64,000 nt of DNA from Arcicella sp034931005 (GTDB taxonomy: Bacteria > Bacteroidota > Bacteroidia > Cytophagales > Spirosomataceae), in contig NZ_JAYGIN010000012.1 of assembly GCF_034931005.1 (NCBI RefSeq), positions 62,001 through 126,000 of the forward strand. Direction: 5' to 3'. Both the position numbers and the translations under genes were made by a program. The notes below the pieces were generated by a model that saw only the letters and a list, made by a program, of their open reading frames with translations, was not told the DNA's origin and did no database searches. Positions 17,901 through 25,781 of this stretch are shown here, in pieces. The first letter of the stretch is position 1; the number at the start of each line of letters is the position of its first letter.

Positions 17901-18302
17901 ATGAACAAGAACACAGTAAAAGCATTTATCGTAGCGATAGCTATGGTTTGCACATCGAACTTAACTTCATTCGCAGGAACAACAAACGACGAAGCAACTG
18001 CTTCTGTAAAAACTAAAATTTCTCAAGTAAGTAAATCATTGAGTTTCAATATTTGGGTAGAAAACGTAGCAAGCAAGAAAGTAGTTGTACTTGTTGTTGA
18101 TGCTGACAAAAACGAAATCTACCGTGAATATATTAGCCCAAAAGACGCTAAATTCGCTAAAACTCTTGATTTCTCTAACTTGAACGACGGTAAATATACT
18201 ATCGAGGTTGTTAGCTCAAACGTTGATGTAATTGATTCTAAAACTTTTGAAATCAAAACTAATCAAACTGTAAATCGTGACATCGTAGTGGCTATTCGTT
18301 AG
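17901..18302 (+). CDS. Small secreted beta-rich protein (DUF3244-like)
   Basis: A 133-residue protein with a signal peptide ending near residue 25 (LTSFAG). The mature part is a single Ig-like beta domain: FNIWVENVASKKVVVLVVDA, IYREYISPKDAKFAKTLDFS and LNDGKYTIEVVSSN resemble the small secreted DUF3244-type or T9SS-sorting-domain-like modules common in Bacteroidota. The C-terminal sorting lysine pattern is not clear, so the final location (periplasm or exterior) is uncertain. Codon usage is like that of highly expressed genes. Confidence 0.75.
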   Translation: MNKNTVKAFIVAIAMVCTSNLTSFAGTTNDEATASVKTKISQVSKSLSFNIWVENVASKKVVVLVVDADKNEIYREYISPKDAKFAKTLDFSNLNDGKYTIEVVSSNVDVIDSKTFEIKTNQTVNRDIVVAIR

Positions 18303-18350
18303 TCATACTTAAAATTAATGTCACTATGATTTTAACCTCAGAATCAATAT

Positions 18351-18391
18351 TAGGGAAGTTTATCGAGAGATTGCTTCCCTATTTGTTTTAT
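18351..18391 (+). terminator. Terminator after the small secreted protein
   Basis: The inverted repeat TAGGGAAG / CTTCCCTA (18351-18358 and 18374-18381) is followed by TTTGTTTTATT. Confidence 0.75.
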
Positions 18392-18451
18392 TAACCGATG
18401 TGTTTGCATCGGAATACGAAAGTATCTATTATTCCGATGCTCAAAAACGGT

Positions 18452-21400
18452 TTACGCAACCTCTACTAATTCTTCTGATAAGCTTTTCTCCAAAATTGCT
18501 CTTACTTCTGGACGACAACTGCCACAACCTGTTCCTGCTCCTGTGGTTGCACAAAGTGCTGTAAAATCTTTACAACCTCCTGCAATACAAGACTTTAAAT
18601 TCCCTTCGCCTACGTTATTGCATGAACAAACCAATTTTCCCATCACTGGGTCAGCTTTTTTACCACTTCTGAGTAATTCTAAACGTTTATCTGACAATTC
18701 AATTCCGTTGGCAATCAAATCTTTAAATTCTAAGAATTCCGATTTATCTCCAATCAAGGTTGCTCCAACTAATTTATCGTTGTGAATGATACATTTTTTG
18801 TAATATCTTTTTGCCTTGTCAATAAAGATAATTTCTTCATAATCAGGCGATTTTGGTGTTTCAATGATTCCCATTGAACATAATTGAACCCCTTGAATTT
18901 TCATAATATTTACTGACAATGAGCCTTTGTAATAACTTGCCCAATCGCCTGCAATATATTTGGCAATTACGTCGGCTTGTTGTTCGGCAGCCGCTGTAAT
19001 TCCCCACATTTCGCCACGCCATTGAGCAATTTCACCTGCGGCAAAAATATCTGAGTCAGAAGTTTGCAAATAATCATTCACAACCACCCCACGATTCACT
19101 TCTAAACCTGCGGCACGAGCAATTTCTACATTTGGCGATGTTCCGATAGCAAAAACGGCTACTTGAGCATCAATTTTGCGTCCTGATTTTAAACGTACAC
19201 CTTCAAATTTATCTGTTCCGTAAAAGGCTGAAACTTCATCGTTATAATAAACGTCAATGCCCAAATTTACGATTTCTTCATGGAGCAAATCAGAGCCTAA
19301 TTGGTCTAATTGTCTATCCATAAAACGGCTAATACGCTGAACAATAGTTACTTTTACGTTAATTTCACGCAATGATGCCGCCAATTCTAAGCCTAACAAA
19401 CCACCTCCTACAATCAAAGCATGAGGGTTTTCACTATTCATAAATGGCTTCATACTATCCGCATCCAAACGTGAACGCATATTGAAAATGCCAGGAATTT
19501 TTGGAACAGACGGAGGCATAAACGCTCGTGAACCCATTCCTAAAATCAGACGGTCATAAGTATGTTCATTGCCTTCCGAATCAACAATAATTTTATTCTT
19601 TCTATCAATATTTACAATCTCTAAACCCTTATGAACCTGAATATTAGCATCAGAGAATTGGTCTTCACGTAATTTTACCAATTGTTCCCATTCTTGAGCT
19701 CCAGAAATATAATCGGGCAACATTACACGGTTATAAAACGGATAAATTTCTTTTGAAAACACATGAATTTCGTCCGTTTTATTAAGATTTCGGTACGAAT
19801 TAATGAATCCTAATCCCGCAGAACCAGCTCCGATAATCACGATTTTCTCCACAGGTTTTACATACACACGTATCTGTACGGCTGAAAACTTGAAATCGGG
19901 TTCTTTTGAGCGTGCATCTACCAAAGTATTTGTCAAACTATTGGTTCTTCCGAAGGCATTTCCTAAGATTTTCCCAAAGTGCATTGGCATAAAACAAACG
20001 CCTTCTTTAATATCTTCTGTGATTTGTGCCTTTACTTGATTTTTGCCTCTAACACTTTCAATTTCAATCACTTGACCTTCTAAAATACCTCTTTTCTTGG
20101 CATCATTCGGGTGGATTTCAACGTAAGGTTGAGCAATGTGTTGATTTAATTTATTGACCTTCCCTGTTTTGGTCATGGTATGCCATTGGTCACGAATACG
20201 ACCCGTAGTCAGAATTAATGGGAAATCTTCTGTTAACTTCTCTGATAAATTTTCATCAGGAACGGCATGGATTTTAGCACGAGAATTTAAGGTGTAGAAC
20301 TTGCTGTCTGTAAACAAGCGTCTTGTTCCGAAACCAGAAGTCTGATTATCGGTATAAGGCCATTGTACACTCCGTTTTTCTTTCAAAACGTCGTAATTTA
20401 GCCCTGTAATATTTATATTTGTGCCTTTGGTTGAAAGGCAATGTTCGTCGTATATTTCGCTGTTATTCAAATAGTTAAAAGATTCTCCAAAGCCCATTTT
20501 TTGAGCAAATCTTTTAATAATTTCGGTATCGTCTAAGGCTTCACCTGGAGCATCCACTACTTTTGGCAAAAAGGTAATTCTTCTTTCCGAATTGGTAAAA
20601 ACAGATTCTTTCTCTGCCCAAGCTGCCGCTGGAAGTACCACATCGGCATATTTTACAGTATCAGAACGGTTAGAAATATCTTGGACAACCACAAATTTGG
20701 CATTTTGAAGTCCTTTTTCTACCATATTTATATCTGGCAAACTCACCATTGGGTTGGTAGTTACAATCCAAATAGCTTTCATTCTGCCATCGGCAAGGGC
20801 TTGGAACATTTCGGTTGCCGAAAACCCTGGTTTATCCGAAATTTTTGTGCCTCCCCAAAATGCCTGTACTTCGTCACGGTGAGCAGGATTTAATAAATCT
20901 CGGTGAGCGGGCAACATATTTGCTAAACCACCCACTTCACGTCCACCCATTGCGTTGGGTTGTCCTGTCAATGAAAAAGGACCATTTCCTTCTTTTCCAA
21001 TTCTGCCCGTAATTAGGTGTAAATCAATGAGAGACAGGTTTTTATTAACCCCAACAACGGACTGATTCAAGCCCATTGTCCACATTGAAAGAAACCCTTT
21101 TGACTCATGAATATATTGAGCAGCTAATAGAATATCGTTTTCAGCAAGTCCACAAATATTTGCGGCTTCCGTAAGTGTTTTGGTAAAAACTTGCTCACGG
21201 TAAGCCTCAAAACCGTCTGTGTGATTAGTGATAAAATCTTGGTCAATCCAGTTGTTTTCGATCAGAATTCTACCAATGATATTAGTCAGAACAATGTCAG
21301 TTCCAGGATTGAGTTGTAAGTGTAAATCTGCCTGAGCCGCCGTTTGAGTACGTCTTGGGTCGATTACGATAATTTTAACATTTGGATTTGCTTGTTTGTG

Positions 21401-21991
21401 AGCCTCTACTCGTCGCCAAATAATTGGGTGACACCATGCAGGATTTGCTCCAGTTACAAAAAAGCAATCAGCCAATTCAATATCGTCATAACAAACTGGC
21501 ACAGAGTCTTCGCCCAAAGTGAGTTTATAACCTACCACCGCCGATGACATACATAGACGAGAGTTAGTATCAATATTGTTTGAGCCAATAAAACCTTTGA
21601 TTAGTTTATTGATGATATAATATTCTTCGGTAGAACATTGTCCAGATACATAAAAGCCTACGGCATCTGGTCCATATTTTTGGATTATTGCTTTAAAGAT
21701 TGCGGCAGTACGGTCGAGTGCGGTATCCCAACTTACCCTTTGAAGAGGCATATTTCGGTTAAAACGCATTTCTGGATACAACAATCTATCCGTCTTATCA
21801 TTGACTGTATAGTGCAAATTCATCCCTTTTGAGCAAAGCATCCCTTTACTTGAAGGGTGGTCTTTATCACCTTCTACGTAAATTTTGCCGTTGTCAATTT
21901 TAGTAATTTCAACGCCACATCCAACCCCACAATATGAGCAGGTAGATTTATATTTAGTTTGAGTATTATTATTTAAACTGCTCATAATCAA
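18452..21991 (-). CDS. nasA: Assimilatory nitrate reductase fused to NirB-like FAD/NAD module and BFD [2Fe-2S] domain
   Basis: A 1179-residue enzyme reducing nitrate to nitrite in the cytoplasm. The N-terminal molybdopterin part (about 1-700) has the 4Fe-4S motif C18-X2-C21-X3-C25 ... C53 and the Mo-ligand region NSRLCMSSAV. A pyridine-nucleotide oxidoreductase of the NirB type follows, with an FAD motif IIGAGSAG near 715 and an NAD motif VGGGLLGLE near 862. A BFD-like iron-sulfur domain (CSC ... CGSC, about 1120-1165) closes the chain. In many bacteria these functions are separate NasA and NasB-type subunits; here one polypeptide could carry electrons from NAD(P)H to molybdenum. An alternative start is Met3 (21985). 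It lies 565 bp downstream of nrtD with hairpins between. Confidence 0.93.
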   Translation of the reverse strand: MIMSSLNNNTQTKYKSTCSYCGVGCGVEITKIDNGKIYVEGDKDHPSSKGMLCSKGMNLHYTVNDKTDRLLYPEMRFNRNMPLQRVSWDTALDRTAAIFKAIIQKYGPDAVGFYVSGQCSTEEYYIINKLIKGFIGSNNIDTNSRLCMSSAVVGYKLTLGEDSVPVCYDDIELADCFFVTGANPAWCHPIIWRRVEAHKQANPNVKIIVIDPRRTQTAAQADLHLQLNPGTDIVLTNIIGRILIENNWIDQDFITNHTDGFEAYREQVFTKTLTEAANICGLAENDILLAAQYIHESKGFLSMWTMGLNQSVVGVNKNLSLIDLHLITGRIGKEGNGPFSLTGQPNAMGGREVGGLANMLPAHRDLLNPAHRDEVQAFWGGTKISDKPGFSATEMFQALADGRMKAIWIVTTNPMVSLPDINMVEKGLQNAKFVVVQDISNRSDTVKYADVVLPAAAWAEKESVFTNSERRITFLPKVVDAPGEALDDTEIIKRFAQKMGFGESFNYLNNSEIYDEHCLSTKGTNINITGLNYDVLKEKRSVQWPYTDNQTSGFGTRRLFTDSKFYTLNSRAKIHAVPDENLSEKLTEDFPLILTTGRIRDQWHTMTKTGKVNKLNQHIAQPYVEIHPNDAKKRGILEGQVIEIESVRGKNQVKAQITEDIKEGVCFMPMHFGKILGNAFGRTNSLTNTLVDARSKEPDFKFSAVQIRVYVKPVEKIVIIGAGSAGLGFINSYRNLNKTDEIHVFSKEIYPFYNRVMLPDYISGAQEWEQLVKLREDQFSDANIQVHKGLEIVNIDRKNKIIVDSEGNEHTYDRLILGMGSRAFMPPSVPKIPGIFNMRSRLDADSMKPFMNSENPHALIVGGGLLGLELAASLREINVKVTIVQRISRFMDRQLDQLGSDLLHEEIVNLGIDVYYNDEVSAFYGTDKFEGVRLKSGRKIDAQVAVFAIGTSPNVEIARAAGLEVNRGVVVNDYLQTSDSDIFAAGEIAQWRGEMWGITAAAEQQADVIAKYIAGDWASYYKGSLSVNIMKIQGVQLCSMGIIETPKSPDYEEIIFIDKAKRYYKKCIIHNDKLVGATLIGDKSEFLEFKDLIANGIELSDKRLELLRSGKKADPVMGKLVCSCNNVGEGNLKSCIAGGCKDFTALCATTGAGTGCGSCRPEVRAILEKSLSEELVEVA

Positions 21992-22556
21992 ATAAATAAT
22001 TGTTTATATTATGTGACTTTTATATAATTATTTGGTCTTTACTTTGTCAGATTCCATTACAACATGCTTAAATTTCAGACAAAGGAAGGGTTTTCAATCT
22101 TTCCATTATGCCCGTAATGTTCCGCCAGACATTCGGGCTTTTTTGTTATACTAAACATTTGGAGCCTATTTTACTTCCAATATTGTAGTATTTACACACA
22201 AACTGTACTACACTGTTCTATTTTATTAAACTTTTTTAATATTATTTTGTACTTTTCTTGTAAAATCAATTTTATTTATTTATGTTTGTTTATAGGTTTT
22301 ATTTAATCTAACGGCTTCTGATAAAGATAGCTTTCAGAATAAATTACATTTCAAGCAATCAATACGCTAACCATTCACACTTCATACCTAATCATTACCG
22401 CCATTCTGTTAGGTGCAAAACCCGAAGTTTAAAACTTCGGGTTTTTTGTTTTCAACCACAGAAATAGAGGAAACTGGAAAATAAGAATTCCATGTTTCGT
22501 CAAGCAAATGCTTGTTTCGTCCTCTTTAGTGTTGACAATAATATATGGTTTCAGGG
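21992..22556. other. 565-bp gap between nrtD and nasA with three hairpins
   Basis: From the nasA side the gap holds a hairpin at 22110-22138, a stem ACCTAA/TTAGGT at 22386-22414, a 13-bp hairpin at 22418-22446 (AAACCCGAAGTTT / AAACTTCGGGTTT with a T-rich end on the + strand), and a short REP-like palindrome at 22503-22518 (CAAGCAAATGCTTG). No protein-coding gene is visible on either strand. Confidence 0.7.
22110..22144. promoter_or_regulatory. Hairpin upstream of nasA with CCGCCA/TGGCGG loop
   Basis: Stem GCCCG-AATGT / ACATT-CGGGC with a one-base bulge and the six-base loop CCGCCA at 22122-22127 (TGGCGG on the nasA strand). The loop-closing T-G pair is a wobble only in a + strand RNA, and the T tract also lies on the + strand, so a + strand antisense RNA terminator is possible; a nasA leader element is the alternative. 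Confidence 0.6.
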
Positions 22557-23414
22557 TTAATCTTCAATAGAAAACTTATCAAATAACAAATTCAATAATT
22601 CATCATGAACCTTAATATATTCTGGGTCGTGAGCAATGTCTTTTTTGTTACGTGGTCTTGGCAAATTGATGTCCACAATTTTCTTAATTGTAGCTTCTGG
22701 ACCATTATTCATTACTACTACTCTATCCGACAAGAAGATAGCTTCTTCAATATCGTGAGTAACCATAATGATTGTTTTATTACGATTATCTAAATTCCAA
22801 AGTTTCAATAATTCAATGTGCATGGTACCTTTTGTAAGGGCATCTAAAGCTCCGAAAGGTTCATCCAATAACAAAATACTTGGGTTGATTGCAAATGCAC
22901 GGGCAATGGCTACTCGTTGTTTCATTCCTCCAGAAAGTTGTCCTGGTAATTTATCTTTGTGTTGGATAAGGTTTACCATTTTCAGGTTTTCTTCTACCAA
23001 CTCATGTTTTTCAGTTGATGTTTTATCTTTAAAAACTGAATCAACTGCTTCATAAATATTCTTATAAACTGTGAGCCAAGGCAAAAGAGAATAGTTTTGG
23101 AATACAATTCCTCTATCTGGGCCTGGGCCTTTTACAATATTTCCATTTGCGGTAACTTCTCCTTTTGAAGGCAGAACCATGCCAGAAATGGTGTTCATTA
23201 AAGTTGATTTTCCACAACCTGAGTGACCAATAAGTGCTACAATTTCACCTTTTTTAATGTCAAGGTTAATATCTTTTATAGCGGTAAATGTTCCTTTTGA
23301 GCCTTTAAATGAAACAGTTACATCTTTGATACTAACTGAAGTTTCATTGGCATTTATTTTATGAAAGTCATTCGCTGAATCAACGTATTTGACTGAATTT
23401 TCGATGTTTGTCAT
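22557..23414 (-). CDS. nrtD: Nitrate ABC transporter, ATP-binding protein
   Basis: A 285-residue ABC ATPase of the nitrate/sulfonate/taurine importer family. Walker A GHSGCGKST, Q-loop NYSLLPW, signature LSGGMKQR, Walker B ILLLDEPFGALD and the H-loop VTHD are all present. It energises nitrate import with the adjacent permease (NrtB-like) and binding protein (NrtA-like). The nitrate assignment rests on the locus; the family also handles sulfonates and cyanate. A palindrome of 7-nt words separates it from nrtB. Confidence 0.9.
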   Translation of the reverse strand: MTNIENSVKYVDSANDFHKINANETSVSIKDVTVSFKGSKGTFTAIKDINLDIKKGEIVALIGHSGCGKSTLMNTISGMVLPSKGEVTANGNIVKGPGPDRGIVFQNYSLLPWLTVYKNIYEAVDSVFKDKTSTEKHELVEENLKMVNLIQHKDKLPGQLSGGMKQRVAIARAFAINPSILLLDEPFGALDALTKGTMHIELLKLWNLDNRNKTIIMVTHDIEEAIFLSDRVVVMNNGPEATIKKIVDINLPRPRNKKDIAHDPEYIKVHDELLNLLFDKFSIED

Positions 23415-23424
23415 GTGTTGTAAA

Positions 23425-23523
23425 GGTTATTGGTGATTGGTTACTGGTTATTAGTTATTGGTTGTTATTTGGAAAATTTAATACTTTCTAATTCCCAAAT
23501 AACCAGTAACTAATAACAAATAA
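23425..23523. repeat. Heptad-word palindrome between nrtB and nrtD
   Basis: The left arm (23425-23472) is successive 7-nt words such as GGTTATT, GGTGATT and the right arm (23494-23523) has complementary words such as CAGTAAC, TAATAAC, separated by a short AT-rich loop. Confidence 0.85.
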
Positions 23524-24300
23524 CTACTTTCCTTCCCAAGAGAATAAATTTTGTAAAGCATTAAAGCCTTTGTCTAAAATCAATCCTACCAAACCAATAA
23601 TTAGAATGGCTACAAGGATTTTTTCTAATGAAAGACCATTCCAACTATCCCAAACAAAGAATCCAATTCCTACTCCACCAGATAACATTTCACCTGCTAC
23701 AATTACTACCCATGCAATACCAATTGAAAGACGTAAGCCTGTAAAAATATGTGGTAAAGCATAAGGAATAACGATTTTTGTTAAGTATTTCCAAGTTGAA
23801 AAACCAAATGCTTTTCCTACATTTTTATGGTCTTGGGGAATACTCGACACACCAAAAGCTGTATTAATTACCGTTGGCCATAAAGACGTAATGGCGATGA
23901 TAAAAATGGTTGCTCCACCTGAATCTTTGAACGCTAAAAGCCCCAAAGGAAACCATGCTAATGGCGAAACAGGTTTTAAAACTTGTACAATAGGATTTAA
24001 AAGACTCATACCTATTTTAGAAGCTCCCATCAACATTCCCATCGGAATGGCAATAATACTACCTAACAAAAACCCTGTAAATACTCTACCAATTGAACTA
24101 AATAAGTTATTTCCTATTCCTTTATCGTTTGGTCCTCTATCATAAAATGGTTCAACCATTAATTCCTTAAAAACTACCCATGTCGAAACTGGACTTGGTA
24201 TTTCGGCTTTGGTGATTATTGAAACTAATTGCCAAAGTGCTATTAAAATTGCCATACTTCCGAGAAAGTAGGCTATATTGATTGCTGATTTCTTTATCAT
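23524..24300 (-). CDS. nrtB: Nitrate ABC transporter, permease protein
   Basis: A 258-residue inner-membrane permease of the binding-protein-dependent importer family, with about six helices. The EAA loop that contacts the ATPase is visible: GVSSIPQDHKNVGKAFGFS. Its N-terminal helix (AYFLGSMAILIALWQLVSII) and the segment PVSPLAWFPLGLLAF are characteristic of the nitrate/taurine/sulfonate branch. It lies between the binding protein and the ATPase, same strand, with repeats filling both gaps. Confidence 0.9.
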   Translation of the reverse strand: MIKKSAINIAYFLGSMAILIALWQLVSIITKAEIPSPVSTWVVFKELMVEPFYDRGPNDKGIGNNLFSSIGRVFTGFLLGSIIAIPMGMLMGASKIGMSLLNPIVQVLKPVSPLAWFPLGLLAFKDSGGATIFIIAITSLWPTVINTAFGVSSIPQDHKNVGKAFGFSTWKYLTKIVIPYALPHIFTGLRLSIGIAWVVIVAGEMLSGGVGIGFFVWDSWNGLSLEKILVAILIIGLVGLILDKGFNALQNLFSWEGK

Positions 24301-24305
24301 GATTC

Positions 24306-24424
24306 TATTGAGTAGGACAGGTTTTTCAACCTGTCACTCTTTTAAATGATATATTTTATTGACTGTAAACAGGTTGGAAACCTGTTTTACCTTTGACAAC
24401 GACAGGTTGGAAACCTGTCCTACT
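24306..24424. repeat. REPIN-like triple hairpin between nrtA and nrtB
   Basis: Three hairpins of the (GTAGGA)CAGGTT..AACCTG family: GACAGGTTTTTCAACCTGTC, AACAGGTTGGAAACCTGTT and GACAGGTTGGAAACCTGTC. The outer ends AGTAGGACAGG and CCTGTCCTACT are mirror images. The right end overlaps the last codon and stop of nrtA (24420-24425). Confidence 0.85.
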
Positions 24425-25634
24425 TTTTCGTTGCCTTTAGATAATCATCAATATTGGCAGGGTCAAAATTCACATCATAAGTAGTTTTGAAAGGCTTCAT
24501 ATCTGGTTGAACAGGTACTTGCATTTCTTTTGCTACTTCAGCAAACAAATCATCAAGAATCAATTTTTCTGCAATCGCTTTGTAGTTTGGCTCAGCTTTT
24601 AAATAACCAAAACGAACATACTGAGCCAAAAACCACATAGCGTGAGATTTACGAGGAGTATTCACAACACCATTGTTGTAAAAAGTCATGTAATCATCTT
24701 TGTATTTCTGAACGCCCAAATCACAACCTAAGTCATTTGAACCTAATAAACGAGACTCAATAGCAGCCAATGGAGCATTTACATAATATGGTTTTGTAAG
24801 CCATGCCGCAGCTTTCTTACGATTTCCCATGTTGTCCAACCATTTACAAGCTTCAATAATCGCTTTCATTACTTTTTTCAAATCTTCTTTATCTTCAGCT
24901 GCAAATTTTGAATTTACCACTAATGCTTTCTCTGGGTGGTGTTTCCAAATATCCTGAGATGCGATGTGTGTAAAACCAACACCTTGAGCCGCTGCAACAC
25001 CATTCCAAGGCTCACCAACTGAAAAACCTTCCATGTTATCAACCTTCATATTCGCAACCATTTGTGGCGGTGGAATAGTGATAATACCTACTGATTTTTG
25101 ATTAATTCCAGCAGCAGCCATCCAGTTTCTCAACCAAATATCGTGCGTTCCACCAGGGAAAGTCATCGCAAAAGTTACTTCTTTACGAGCTTTAACAGCT
25201 TTAACAGCAGCAGCAGCTTTGTTTACTTCCTTGAAACCTACTAATCCACAAAAATCTTTTGAAAGTGTAATAGCTTGTCCGTTATTATTCAAAACCATAG
25301 CAATTTTCATTTCTGAACCTGCTTTTCCACCTACACCTGTATAAACTGAAAGTGGCATTGAGAATAAACAGTGAGCACCGTCCAATTCTCCATTCAATAC
25401 TTTATCTCTAATATTAGCCCATGAGGCTTCTTTTGAAAGTTCTACGTCAACACCATATTTAGCAAAAAGACCTAATTCTTTGGCTGCTACTAATGGAGCA
25501 CAATCTGTAAGAGGAATAAATCCTAACTTAATTTTTTTGGCAGGCGGATTAATTTTGAAAGCCGAAACTGCCGTGAATAGTACCATAAGGCACAAAAGAG
25601 ACACTGATTTTTTTAACAGAGTTTGCATAAACAT
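24420..25634 (-). CDS. nrtA: Nitrate-binding protein of the ABC transporter (CmpA/NrtA family)
   Basis: A periplasmic solute-binding protein of about 404 residues. The signal peptide follows the start chosen here (MFMQTLLKKSV; MQTLLKKSV at 25628 is equally possible; an upstream ATG at 25664 would put ten extra residues before the signal). Family features are IKLGFIPLTDCAPLVAAKELGLF at the mature N-terminus, MTFPGGTHDIWLRNW, and FSVGEPWNG, the last two typical of nitrate/bicarbonate-binding CmpA/NrtA proteins. No lipobox cysteine is evident. It delivers nitrate to NrtB/NrtD. A hairpin with a TGGGGG loop lies about 40 nt before its start. Confidence 0.9.
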   Translation of the reverse strand: MFMQTLLKKSVSLLCLMVLFTAVSAFKINPPAKKIKLGFIPLTDCAPLVAAKELGLFAKYGVDVELSKEASWANIRDKVLNGELDGAHCLFSMPLSVYTGVGGKAGSEMKIAMVLNNNGQAITLSKDFCGLVGFKEVNKAAAAVKAVKARKEVTFAMTFPGGTHDIWLRNWMAAAGINQKSVGIITIPPPQMVANMKVDNMEGFSVGEPWNGVAAAQGVGFTHIASQDIWKHHPEKALVVNSKFAAEDKEDLKKVMKAIIEACKWLDNMGNRKKAAAWLTKPYYVNAPLAAIESRLLGSNDLGCDLGVQKYKDDYMTFYNNGVVNTPRKSHAMWFLAQYVRFGYLKAEPNYKAIAEKLILDDLFAEVAKEMQVPVQPDMKPFKTTYDVNFDPANIDDYLKATKK

Positions 25635-25660
25635 TTTGTTTAAAAAGTTAATAAATATCC

Positions 25661-25688
25661 CCAAAACTCGACCCCCATCGAAAATTGG
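25661..25688 (-). promoter_or_regulatory. Leader hairpin of nrtA with TGGGGG loop
   Basis: On the gene strand: outer stem CCAA/TTGG, a 3x3 internal loop, inner stem TCGA/TCGA and the hexaloop TGGGGG (25672-25677 on the + strand as CCCCCA). The same loop tops hairpins upstream of the porin and narK genes. Confidence 0.55.
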
Positions 25689-25698
25689 AAACTTGTTG

Positions 25699-25781
25699 CA
25701 GTTATCAGTAAACAGTTATCAGCCCAAAATAGACTGTTCTAAATTTAATGATAACTGCTTACTGTTAATTGTTTACTGTAA
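25699..25781. repeat. Heptad-word palindrome between porin and nrtA
   Basis: Left arm words CAGTTAT, CAGTAAA; right arm words GATAACT, GTTTACT and relatives, around a non-repetitive centre. Confidence 0.85.

Noticed and set aside
22418..22452. Terminator of nrtD on the minus strand
   Set aside because: The T tract after the stem is long on the + strand but only four bases on the minus strand, so it is not a convincing nrtD terminator.
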